Positions 53,704 through 63,384 of a DNA stretch of 64,000 bases are shown here, piece by piece. A program made the position numbers and the translations under genes. The notes under the pieces are model-generated. The model was not told the origin of the DNA and did no database searches. It worked only from the letters and a program-made list of their open reading frames with translations. This DNA comes from Symbiodinium natans (Eukaryota; Sar; Dinophyceae; Suessiales; Symbiodiniaceae). The stretch lies in contig CAJNDS010002412.1 of assembly GCA_905221605.1 (NCBI GenBank), positions 1,629,386 to 1,693,385 on the forward strand. The letters run 5' to 3'. Positions within the stretch are counted from its first letter, which is position 1. Each line of letters opens with the position of its first letter.

Positions 53704-53748
<45 letters not shown>
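53638..53748 (+). repeat. TTTAGGG units followed by a long G tract
   Basis: Four telomere units, then a G-rich region ending in 42 uninterrupted G residues (53707-53748). Confidence 0.9.
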
Positions 53749-53749
<1 letters not shown>

Positions 53750-54347
53750 AGGGCATTTACTCAGGGCCCCTTGTTTTGGTGCATCGAATACAATCATTTC
53801 GTTGTCGTTTAGGGGCCACCCAAGTTCTAAACCCTGACAAACCTGGAACTACCAAAAACAACAAGCCCTAAACCCACAAAACATGTCCAACATCCAAACA
53901 GCTCTTGCTGAAGCAACTGTGGTAAACCCCCTTTAGGCCCACAGGCGGGTTCGGGTTCTCTCACGACTCGGACATGCCAGGCGAGGACGATGCCGCTCCA
54001 GGGTCCGAGTCTACACTCACTAGACACGCTTGCAGCCGCCTGTGGCTGCAATTCACAGCCCACAAAACAAGATACCAAGAGCTTCACACACACACAGACA
54101 CATTGCTGCTACCCACTCAGAACATGAGGGTGGGAGCGGCTGGGATAATCGAGTTTGCGGAGGCACCTCCACACAGCATGGAGCCCGAGGGGACGTCGGG
54201 TTTGGGGTTTAGGGTTACGCACGAACTGGGGGCGGAGCCAGTATCGAGAACTGTCCTCTCCAGGATGTAGAGCCCCAAAACCCTTTGCAATGAACCCGAA
54301 GCCGCATACTCGGTGTGCCAGCCCCCACTTCGTGCTGAATTGCGAAA

Positions 54348-54462
54348 CCCTTTAAACCCTAACCCCCCCCAAAACCCTAAACCCTAAACCCTCTCTCTCT
54401 CTCTCTCTCCCAAACCCTAAACCCTAAACCCTAATTCCTAAACCCTAAACCCTAAACCCTCG
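54348..54462 (-). repeat. CCCTAAA array with a (CT)n insert
   Basis: Canonical units are interrupted at 54391-54409 by about nine CT dinucleotides, then resume. Confidence 0.9.
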
Positions 54463-54793
54463 CTCCCTGCAGCCAGGCTGCCCGGAGAGCGCTGGCAGCT
54501 CTTGCAGGTCATTGTCGCTGACCTCGTGCACAGGCTTACTGCATTTGAGAGGGGGGGGGGGGGTGGGCATTATATTTAGGGATTATTTAGGGGTTTAGGG
54601 GGTTAAGGGGTTTAGGGTTAATTAAATGTTAGGGGTTGTGAAATTTGGTTGTTTTGCCTCCCGCCCAGCCAACTCACGTTGCATTTTGCTGAGTGCTGGA
54701 GAGGCCTCTCTGGAGAGAGATCATCTGCTGGCACTTGAGTGGGATCGGGCGTATTTCGTGCGAGCTTCTGTAACAGCAACGGTTGGAAGCAAA

Positions 54794-55340
54794 CAAACCC
54801 TAAACCCTAAACCCTCAATTTCTACCCCAGCCCAAGCCATGCCAATGTTGGCACGAAACAACTTGGGACAGCAGCAGAATTTGCGGAACGCAGCCCCTCA
54901 CCATGGTGTTGGCTCAGAACTAAATGCTGCAATTACCCTAACCCTAAACCCTAAACCCTAAACCCTAAATGAATCCGGTGCGGCATGGCATCTGAACCAG
55001 GCCGGAGCACGTCTAGCTCAATCAGGAGGGTGTTGCGAGACAAGGAGGGTAGCTCCTGCGGAGCTGAGACCGTAACCAAGAGACTCAAGGAGATCAAATC
55101 TTCCACTTTGAGAACTTCAAGAAACTTAACGCTTGGGATGTTCCCTCTTATACTTCTACGAACAGTCCTTCAGACCCCCTGAACAAAATCCCTGCTAAGG
55201 ACTGCTAGTATAACTATAAGGGGGAAAATCCCAACTTAAAGCAGAGGCCAAGGAAACTAAGAAACCCCACAAGACCCGCAAGTAGCCCCGGAACCCTAAA
55301 CCCTAAACCCTAAACCCTAAACCCTAAACCCTAAACCCAA
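54794..55340 (-). repeat. CCCTAAA blocks (54794-54816, 54937-54968, 55291-55340)
   Basis: Three, four and seven units. Confidence 0.85.
55133..55234. mobile_element. Family C MITE
   Basis: TTGGGATGTTCCCTCTTATACT and AGTATAACTATAAGGGGG-AAAATCCCAA are inverted termini; CAGTCCTT/AAGGACTG is shared with the copy at 52456. ACTTAACGC on the left and ACTTAAAGC on the right could be an imperfect 9-bp target duplication. Confidence 0.65.
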
Positions 55341-55418
55341 AAGTAGCGAAGTCGGCAAGAACCCCGGAACCCTAGCCGAAACGCGCCCTAGAGCCCGAGA
55401 GCTTGGACCCGCAAGCAG

Positions 55419-55713
55419 GTTTAGGGTTTAGGGTTTAGGGTTTAGGGTTTAGGGTATAGAGTTCGGAGTCGGAGCTCAGGGTTTGAGATACTCATAAACC
55501 AAACACGTGCATACGTACACACGATATAGAAACGCAAGAGTCTATACGCCCGCGTAAACAGATCCACAATGTGTGTATCAGATACATCTGGGACCTGCGA
55601 AGCTCTCCGAGAGGAAAAAAAATCCCTAAACCCTAAACCCTAAACCCCAAACCCTAAACCCTAAGCCCTAAACCCTAAACCCTAAACCCTAAACAACCCT
55701 GAACCCTAAACCA
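55419..55713. repeat. TTTAGGG (55419-55457) and CCCTAAA (55624-55713) arrays
   Basis: Five and about twelve units, 165 bases apart and of opposite sense. Confidence 0.85.
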
Positions 55714-55785
55714 AGTCGGCTCCTCGAGGTCGTTGATCGCGGCATCGAGGCGCTTGAGGTGTCGAAGCTGGCCTTGGGATCAACG

Positions 55786-56036
55786 GGGGTAGGGGTAGGG
55801 TTTAGGGTTTAGGGTTTAGGGTTTAGGGTTTAGGGTTTAGGGTTTAGGGTTTAGGGTTTAGGGTTTAGGGTTTAGGGTTTAGGGTTTCGGGTATAGGGTT
55901 TAGGGTTTAGGGTTTAGGGTTTAGGGTTTAGGGTTTAGGGTTTAGGGTTTAGGGTTTAGGGTTTAGGGTTTAGGGTTTAGGGTTTAGGGTTTAGGGTTTA
56001 GGGTTCAGGGCGTTTAGGGTTTAGGGTTGTAGGGTT
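55786..56036 (+). repeat. Second-longest telomeric array, about 33 units
   Basis: Near-perfect TTTAGGG with one TTTCGGGTATAGGG interruption near 55886; the right end decays (TTCAGGGCG, TTGTAGGG). Confidence 0.95.
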
Positions 56037-56268
56037 TTGCGGTCTTAGGGTTCTAGGGTTTAGGGTTTTTAGGGTTGTCGTGTGTTAAGGCTTTGAACGC
56101 TCACAGGGTTGAGCAATGTCGGGCTGGGGGTTTTGTAGCGCGCCTAGACCGGCGCATAGTAATTCGTTCGACGTTTAGGGCGCTTGAATCCCTCAAGCTG
56201 CTTTTTTGAACCTTGAAGAAGGTTGAAAATGAACTACAGTATTCGAATTGGAGGTCTAGGTGGGATTC

Positions 56269-56484
56269 CGAGCTGTGGAACGAAACCGCTTGGTTCATGC
56301 ACGCGCCCTTGTGCACGAAATACTGCAGTGCCGAGCAGCTGAGATCAGGGAGGTGACGAAGTTTGTTCCTATAGCCGGGAAGCAGGCCAAAAAACTAGAA
56401 CCGTACTTTAAGATGTTACGAGAGCACTGTCAGTGGGCGGGGCTCTCTGTGGCAAAGGCATATGGCCACAACCACTGCAAGAAA
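56269..56484 (+). CDS. Candidate ORF fragment running into a telomere array
   Basis: Open from about 56260. It encodes RNRLVHARALVHEILQ, AAEIREVTKFVPIAGK and LEPYFKMLREHCQWAG: charged, helical, protein-like sequence of about 70 residues. The frame then continues directly into CCCTAAA repeats, which add TLNPKP and a stop. No ATG with context and no family recognised. It may be a gene fragment truncated by a repeat array. Confidence 0.25.
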
Positions 56485-56535
56485 ACCCTAAACCCTAAAC
56501 CCTAAAACCCTAAACCCACAGCAAAACCCTAAACT
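56484..56535 (-). repeat. CCCTAAA array with octamer
   Basis: Five to six units. Confidence 0.8.
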
Positions 56536-57052
56536 TCATGCCCGGAAGGGTCGCCCTTTCTTAGGGAAGCTTCAACCTGACTCTGCAGCGAAGCGCCCTC
56601 AGTGCCGATCCCACACGTCTCATCTCACCAGAACACCCTCCAGCCTCCGAAACCCTCCTCTAGTTCATGGGGGTTGGGATAGTATAAACAAATCTAAATG
56701 TATATTCCTTTTCGGGTTTAAGTACCATTCAAACTGTAAAATGTTACCCAACTATGACAAAGTCGGTCCTCATATGGGGCCTATATAATGTGAATAGGAT
56801 TTTGGAGGGCGTCATTCCAGTATAACTATGGAGGGACCATAAGGGAATCAGACTAGTATTTACTCCGACCCCTCTATGAATATACTGTGGTATAAACATA
56901 AACGGGACCAGAAGGGAATCATGTGAACCCTAAACCCTAAACCCGAGTTTGTTATTCCGACACCCCTCTGTTAACAGAGCTGAGGCCGACAAATGTGCAA
57001 GGGGAGGTCTGGCTGGGCTCACGCTTCGTGTTTTAGTTTGTCGAACTTGATT

Positions 57053-57142
57053 TAGGGTTTAGGGGTTTAGGGGTTTAGGGGTTTAGGGGGTTTAGGGGCT
57101 TAGGGGTTTTGGGTTTTAGGGGTTTAGGGGTTTAGGGGTTCT
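57053..57142 (+). repeat. Octameric TTTAGGGG array
   Basis: About ten TTTAGGGG units, distinct from the heptamer elsewhere. Confidence 0.9.
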
Positions 57143-57541
57143 TGTGTTGACGTGCTTTTCGGACTGGATGGTCTCAACGAGAGTTGATGTTGTCCTTCAC
57201 CAGGTTCAAAAAAGTTCTGGTTAAACTTTTTGGCAAGTCTCTACAAACTGTCTGCGATGGCCAACCCTTCCACCTAGGAATTCGGTGGAAACGGCTTACC
57301 AAGTCAACATCGAATCCTTGGCCGCAAGCCCCTTGTCACCCTAAGTCCCTAAACCCTAAACCCTCTTCCTGCAGCAATCGGATGACGTTTTTGCCCTGCC
57401 GCAGTGCCCCTTGCTCTTTGAAGGTCTCTTTGCGGCACCCTGGGTCATCCACAGCACCTCCCCAACCACGGCCGACGTGGCCAATCTGTCCGTCGGGTCC
57501 ATGAGAATGGTGCCCTTGGGCAGGCTCAAGCAACCACTGCA

Positions 57542-58207
57542 TCAGCTTGCCTTCCGTCTTCTGGCACAAAGGCATCTGGGCGAATAGCCACGTTGCAGGC
57601 TCATCAACATCGTGCCGCGAGAGCGATGCCTGCATTCCTGGCAGGTCACATCTATCTTGGAACGCTGACCATCGGTGTTCTCTTGCCACCAGCTCCAGTC
57701 CATGCGGCTGGCATCGTACCTCTCGCCAAAGCGATCCTTCAGCAACTCCAGACAGCGGGCACGCCCTTCCCGGCTGGACCAGCGCACGCCACCGTTGCAA
57801 AGGCATCCAGGCGGCTGGCCAATTTGCAGGCTCGTCAACCATGTGGTCCGAGAGGGATGCCCGCATTCTTGGCAGGTCACGTCGATTTTGGAACGCTGAT
57901 TCTTGATGTTCTTTTGCCACCAGCTCCAGTCCATGCGGCTGGCATCGTACCTCTCGCCAAAGCGATCCCTCAGCAACGCCAGACAGCGGGCATGCCCCTC
58001 CCGGCTGGACCAGCGCACGCGTCCGTTGCAAAAGCATCCAGGTGACTGGCCACTTTGCAGGCTCTGCAACTTCGTGCCGCGAGAGCGATGCCCGCATTTT
58101 TGGCAGGTCACATCGATTTTGGAATTGGAACTTTGGATGTTCTCTGTCCACCAGCTCCAGTCCATGCGGCTAGCATCGTACCCATCAGCCTGGAGCTCCT
58201 GAAGCAT
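57542..58207 (-). CDS. Tandem zinc-ribbon-like repeat protein, three repeats of about 77 residues
   Basis: The frame from ATG 58207 to 57542 gives about 221 residues in three near-identical repeats. Each repeat has YDASRMDWSWW, then SKIDVTCQ-C-x2-CGHRSR, LxSLQxGxxPGC-x-CNG, and RWSSREGHARCLxLLxDRFGE. The CxxC plus CxC pattern per repeat suggests one zinc ribbon, resembling the short zinc-ribbon repeats seen beside homing-type nucleases and in protist proteins; I cannot assign a named family. Coding continues upstream of the ATG: RWRSEAGWRRAL aligns with the end of a repeat. It is cut at about 58244 by a family A element, so the N-terminus is probably lost. At DNA level the repeat period is 228-231 bp. 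The last repeat ends CLCARRRKAS. Function unknown. Confidence 0.6.
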   Translation of the reverse strand: MLQELQADGYDASRMDWSWWTENIQSSNSKIDVTCQKCGHRSRGTKLQSLQSGQSPGCFCNGRVRWSSREGHARCLALLRDRFGERYDASRMDWSWWQKNIKNQRSKIDVTCQECGHPSRTTWLTSLQIGQPPGCLCNGGVRWSSREGRARCLELLKDRFGERYDASRMDWSWWQENTDGQRSKIDVTCQECRHRSRGTMLMSLQRGYSPRCLCARRRKAS

Positions 58208-58243
58208 CTGCAACGCTCGGCGCCAGCCGGCCTCACTTCTCCA

Positions 58244-58463
58244 CCTTTGGGGACGAGATGAGCCGTAAAATGGGGTCAGAAACCCTGACTACCATAATTC
58301 CTATTAAGGTGTATGGACCATAAACCCCCTAAACCCCCTAAACCCCCTAAACCTCCTAAACCCCCTACACCCCCTGCGCCCCCTAAACCCCCTAAGCCCC
58401 CTAAACCCCCTAACCCCCCTAAACCCCCTTAAACCCTTTAAGGGTTCATATGTCGTCCCCGAG
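58244..58463. mobile_element. Family A MITE, copy 13, expanded by a CCCCCTAAA array; interrupts the zinc-ribbon gene
   Basis: CCTTTGGGGACGAGATGAGC at the left, CATATGTCGTCCCCGAG at the right. After ACCATAAACC the core carries about 12 units of a 9-bp CCCCCTAAA repeat with variants (58322-58432), giving 220 bp. The left end abuts coding sequence of the repeat protein at 57542-58207. Confidence 0.7.
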
Positions 58464-58619
58464 ACACCGGAAGGCTGGTCCTGTTGCGGGTGCAGAAGAT
58501 CTTTGCCCACCGCCTCTGGCCCAAGTCCGCCGCCATCCCGCCAGAAAGGCGGGGTTTCCTAGAAAGGAACCCTGGCAAAAAGTAGAATCTTATAGCTGCT
58601 TCTTAGGAGTTAGAGTGCC

Positions 58620-58803
58620 CAAAACCCTAAACCCTAAACCCTAAACCCTAAACCCTAAACCCTAAACCCTAAACCCTAAACACAATTTTTCCCCCAGGTA
58701 TCCCTAAGTCTCCGGGAGTTGCCAGGAGGAGCCGCCGAAGGGATGGCCCGGAGCGCTGCATGGGGGTTTAGGGTTTAGGGTTTAGGGTTTAGGGTTTAGG
58801 GGT
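58620..58803. repeat. CCCTAAA (58620-58682) and TTTAGGG (58764-58803) arrays
   Basis: Nine and five exact units facing each other across 80 bases. Confidence 0.9.
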
Positions 58804-59006
58804 AATGTATAGGGGCCTTGATACTGATTAGAACTCATTTTTGGGGCTGTGAGAATAGTACCATTCTCAAGGGACCATAATGGAATAGTAGGTTTCTATA
58901 GGGGCCTTAATGATTAGAATGGAAATTTGGGGGGGCTGTTATAATCATATTCTTATAAAGGGACCATAAGGGAATATGTAGTAATTATTATTCCGACCCA
59001 TCTATT
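58800..59006. repeat. Family K repeat, two tandem units
   Basis: TATAGGGGCCTTGAT/TATAGGGGCCTTAAT, then GATTAGAA, GGGGCTGT and AAGGGACCATAA-GGAAT, occur twice about 105 bp apart and end in ATTCCGACCC. Related pieces (GGGACCAGAAGGGAAT ... TTCCGACC) lie at 48178-48226 and 56820-56965. Confidence 0.5.
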
Positions 59007-59130
59007 CATGGCATCCGTAGTTTGCAAGAGATGCTACGTACGGGGGAGGCGCATGTGTCAGTCTATCAACTGTTCATGTAGTCGGTTTTGACTCCTTTTA
59101 CTGCTCGTGCTTGCCTGCCGTAAGGACTTC

Positions 59131-59181
59131 CCTAAACCCTAAACCCTAACCCTAAACCCTAAACCCTAAACCCTAAACCCT
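59131..59181 (-). repeat. CCCTAAA array
   Basis: Seven units, one hexamer. Confidence 0.85.
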
Positions 59182-59600
59182 TGCCAACCTGAGCTGCTGC
59201 TGCTGCTGTCCGGCTTGGCAAGTGGGCTTCTGGCTTAGAGGGCCGGTCATCGGCAACATTCTCTTCATCGAGAAGCTTGGCGGGGGGGATTCGAAGAAGC
59301 ATCAGACACGCAAGCATAATTGCACGGTTTGCTTTAAAGATTCGAGCCCGGAGGACTGAAGCCTCGATGAACGACGCCACACTGTAAAGGCTCTTTGTGA
59401 AACTCTACAACACTGCTAGTGCTTAGAAAGCCGAAACCTTCCAAACCAAAGCCCTGACCTTAAACCAAGTGGCCCGGGCACAATGAGCTCAACCAGCGAG
59501 GGCAGCCGGAGCGCTTCTATCTCCTTTTCAAAAGTGTTGGACTGCAGCGTGAAGGACTCTGACATGCCAGCCTATCGCGCGCCCGGGGGATATGGCCTTT

Positions 59601-59711
59601 CCTTGGGGACGACATGAACCCTAAGAGGGTTTATGGTTCATATACGTTAATAGGAATTATAGTAGTCAGGGTACATGACCCCCAATTTTAGGGTTCATTT
59701 CGTCCCCAAGG
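59601..59711. mobile_element. Family A MITE, copy 14 (intact)
   Basis: 111 bp, CCTTGGGGACGACATGAACC to TTCATTTCGTCCCCAAGG. TTT precedes and follows. Confidence 0.8.
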
Positions 59712-60430
59712 TTTGTAGCAAGCGAATGCTTCATGTACAACCTGTGAAAATGCACCATGGAGCCTCAAGGGCAATCGGGCTTGTGGCTTTAGTAGTAGCT
59801 GCTGAAGATTGTTTTTTTTTTTTTTTTTGGGGGGGGGGGGGTTTTGGGGCGTAAGGGCATAGGGACACAGCCGAAGTTTGGAGCAGTCTGCTGCAGGCGG
59901 CTCGCCACTTTGATTCAAGTGCCAGGGCGATGGCCGCGACATCGTGCAAACGCTCTCAACTCTAGCCCTAGGGGCCCAAGACCCCATTATTGAAGGTCTT
60001 CCATCTGTTTTGGGACCCAAAGACTCAGGGTTGTTTACATGGTGCTTTGGTGTCTTGGGTGTTTTTGTTTTCAACCCCCTGGCTTGTCGAATCTATTCCT
60101 ACTGGCTCAACAAGCAACAGCGACATAAATCGTGCCACCCCCCCTACAGCCACCCTTCGGAAGCTGTGTGCCAGGGTGCTGTCAGCAAGTTGAAGCCCAA
60201 GTCAAGGATCTCTAACCTTCCACTTACAACGGTTCAAGGTTCGGGTGGTGGGCACGTTCTAGGCGCTTTTGACTAGGAGCTTCACACCACATTGCAGGGA
60301 AGGCTCGTCGGGGTTTTGGGGCTTATGGGGGGGCAAAAGTGCCAAAGGTATGGCGGGGCTGAACGAGGCCGGATAATCAGAAAGCTCCAAATCCAGGCTT
60401 CTCAAGGCTTAGACCCCGAACACGCAAGGG
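59712..60430. other. Low-feature stretch
   Basis: Contains a T18 plus G12 run (59811-59840), like the core of the family H element at 42881. Open frames at 59688-60276 overlap on both strands; no domain seen. Confidence 0.45.
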
Positions 60431-60439
60431 GACCAGCAC

Positions 60440-60960
60440 GGTTTAGGGTTTAGGGTTTAGGGTTTAGGGTTTAGGGTGTAGGGTTTAGGACCCCGAAACC
60501 CTGAACCCGAAACAAGGCAGCTTCGACTTTCGGGCTACCCTGAACCTCATGAGCCCCTCTAGACAATTCCCGTCCTGTGAGACCTAGAAGCCCCTAAGGT
60601 GCCCTTTTTTGGTTTACAGGGACTTAGACGGCTCCTCTGGCTCCTGGCGTCAGGCCCTTTTAGCCCTACCCTAAACCCCTAGCCCCCAAACACCCTAAAC
60701 CCTAAACCCTAAACCCTAAACCCCTAAACCCCTAAACCCCTAAACCCTAAACCCTAAACCCCAAACCCCTAAACCCTAAACCCTAAACCCCTAAACCCTA
60801 AATCCAAGGCAGGTCGCGCGCTCGACTCCAAGCTGGGAAAAGTCCTGAGATTGTTGTGCTCCAGCCGGCACTCCACCAACTCCTCCGGTTTAGGGTTTAG
60901 GGTTTAGGGTTTAGGGTTTAGTAGGGTTTAGGGTTTAGGGTTTTTTGGTTTAGGGTTTTT
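60440..60960. repeat. ITR cluster (60440-60490 TTTAGGG; 60669-60806 CCCTAAA/CCCCTAAA; 60887-60960 TTTAGGG)
   Basis: The middle array alternates blocks of heptamer and octamer; the outer arrays have six to eight units. Confidence 0.88.
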
Positions 60961-61255
60961 TTGCCACCCGCCTAGCTGACCCTCAGGCCACATTGCAGGG
61001 ACTAATGCCGGCAATGCCGCTTCTCATCGGAAAGATGGGCGCTTCTAAAGTTAGCGTAGAAAGGGGGATCACTTTGGGGAAGTTGTAGCCTCACATCAGC
61101 GGACAAACCCACCACTACATAACCCCATAATGAATAAGAAAGGTCCCCCTTCCCCCCGTTTAGGGTCTAGGGTTTAGGGTGAGGGTTTAACCGTCAGCTC
61201 AAAAGGCTCTGTGTGTAAGGGTTTAGGTTGCTTTGACATCCGTCTAGCGCCGCCC

Positions 61256-61606
61256 ATTTAGGGTTTAGGGTTCACGGGTTTAGGGTTTAGGGTTCAGGGA
61301 TTAGGATTTTAGGATAACGGTTCAGGGGTTTCAGGCTTCGGCTTAAGGCAACAAATCCCAGGACATGTAAGACGAGGGAGGAGTGTGGAGCCAGCCGCCC
61401 ACTCGGCTCCTCAAAATTAAGGAAGAGTGGGAGCTCAATGGCTTTGAGTAAACTTGAGGCCGTCGCGTGGTTGATCTTGGCACCATTCCCTGTTTGTAGC
61501 ACATTGAGACAAGGAACTATGCAGCTACAGGGCTCAGGGTATGCAGAGTTCGGACTCGAGGTTGACCCTGAACCCTAAACCCTAAACCCTAAACCCTAAA
61601 CCCTGA
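61256..61606. repeat. Short ITRs (61256-61300 TTTAGGG; 61564-61606 CCCTAAA)
   Basis: Four to six units each with TTCAGGG variants. Confidence 0.8.
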
Positions 61607-61802
61607 GGTTCTAGGGGACATTTCTATCTCAGGGCTTGCAAGTGATGCAAGGCACCAGGGAAAGAAGCAGACGAGGCCAAGTCTCGGCGGGAGACAGGTA
61701 GCCCGATGCTCCCTCATACTCCCAGGTTCCGAAGTTTCCCCAGGATGCCTCCCAAGTGGAATCCATCCTCAAGCAGAAGCCTTCCTCCCAACCCTAGCCC
61801 TG

Positions 61803-62103
61803 GACCCTAAACCCTCCCGGAACCCCTGTGTCTAGCCCTAAACCCTAAACCCTAAACCCTTGTGTCTATCCCTCAACCAAGAGAGCCACCAGCCAGCGCC
61901 TCCAGCTTGTCAATGCCATCCAGGCTCTCCAGCTTGTTCTGGGCTGCCTCTGGCACACATGCGACCAGCTGCCACCAAAAAAAACCTTCTGACCCTAAAC
62001 CCTACACCCTTTTTGACCCTAAACGCTAAACCCTACACCCTTTTGACCCTAAACCCTAAACCCTTTTGACCCTAAACCCTAAACTCTAAACCCTAAACCC
62101 TAG
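61803..62103 (-). repeat. CCCTAAA array with higher-order period (GACCCTAAACCC...CCCTTTT)
   Basis: 61838-61862 is canonical. In 61992-62103 the block GACCCTAAACCCTA..CCCTTTT repeats four times with CCCTACA inside. Confidence 0.8.
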
Positions 62104-62472
62104 GGCAACCAGCCTCCACCCTGTCCGCCCCAAACCAAATGAATGGACAAACCGGCTTACTCAACTCAGCTCTAGCGGCGGCTTAGGATGCTTGAGGAGT
62201 TCAGAGTTTGTAGGGTTTAACCCTATAACCCTAAAGACCCTAAACCCAGGGTTCTGAGTGCCAAGATTGCGCATTAACCCCCAACTATCTGTCCGAGTCC
62301 GGGCGTGCCACCGCTTAGTCTGGAACTCGTGGTTGCCCCGACACTTCGCACCCTTTATGTAAAATCAGTGGAACCCGAGCCTGAACTAATCATGCACATG
62401 ATGATAGTGCAGACCACTGGCATTAATCACAACGGGGTTTGCCAAAATCATAAGGACCTCAACTAAGGTACG

Positions 62473-63058
62473 GGGTTTAGGGTTTAGGGTTTAGGGTTTA
62501 GGGCTTGAAAGCCCCCCCAAGTTAGAGACTGGGGAAGTGCAGGTCAAGCGCGTTCAGATACTCGAGGTGCGGCAGAAAGTCCAGATTCGGCAGTTGGGTC
62601 AAGCGGTTCTTGCCTTGGGGGGAGTAGGGTTTAGGGTTTAGGGTTTAGGGTTTCGGGTTTAGGGTTTCTACCCAAACCCTTCAGGCCCGACCCTTCCAGG
62701 AACCCAAATATGGGGTCCTTAGGGGCTCTAGAACCCTGAGGTTTAGGGTTTAGGGTTTTAGGTCCGTGGAAGGATAGGGTTCGTATCCTACGTACCCTAT
62801 TTACGGTACGTAGGGCCTGTAGACTCGAGCCCCCCCAAAAGCAGCAGGCTCAGGGTTCTGAACTATGAAGGGACTGTCACCACCAGCATCTTCGAAATTG
62901 TTCAGGGGGTTTCTTCTGATGCGAACATCCTTCCCTCATAAACCGCAAAGCTCTGATAGCATACAAGCCTAAAAATTGCTTATGAACCTAAACCCTAAAC
63001 CCTAAACCCTAAACCCTAAACCCTAAACCCTAAAGCCTAACCCTAAACCCTTAACCCG
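62473..63058. repeat. ITR blocks (62473-62506, 62627-62670, 62739-62760 TTTAGGG; 62990-63058 CCCTAAA)
   Basis: Five, five, three and nine units. Confidence 0.85.
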
Positions 63059-63158
63059 TTTGAGGCCCCAACGCATCCCAAGAGGCTAACGGCGAAATGG
63101 CGCAAGGATTTTGGCAGCACCGGCGGCAGGTCGCTGAGTTCATTCCTGGACGGGGGCA

Positions 63159-63273
63159 AGGGTTTGGGGTTTGGGGTTTGGGGTTTGGGGTTTGGGGTTT
63201 GGGGTTTGGGGTTTGGGGTTTGGGGTTTGGGGTTTGGGGTTTGGGGTTTGGGGTTTGGGGTTTGGGGTTTAGG
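63159..63273 (+). repeat. Pure TTTGGGG array, about 16 units
   Basis: Uniform GGGGTTT repeat with a single canonical TTTAGG at the right edge. Confidence 0.95.
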
Positions 63274-63384
63274 TCCCCAAATCATCAGTAGCAAAAGCAG
63301 AGCGGCTGGTCAAGCTGCATCCGAACCATAGACGTTCTCTCCAGGCCTCTGCAGGCCATCAGGTGATGGTACATGGATAGTTCT

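Noticed and set aside
57336-58151. 271-codon minus-strand ORF overlapping the zinc-ribbon gene
   Set aside because: It is a second frame through the same 228-bp DNA repeat; the cysteine pattern and repeat end make sense only in the frame of 57542-58207.
63043-63294. ORFs of PNPKPQT or GVWGLGF repeats
   Set aside because: Translation of the TTTGGGG array.
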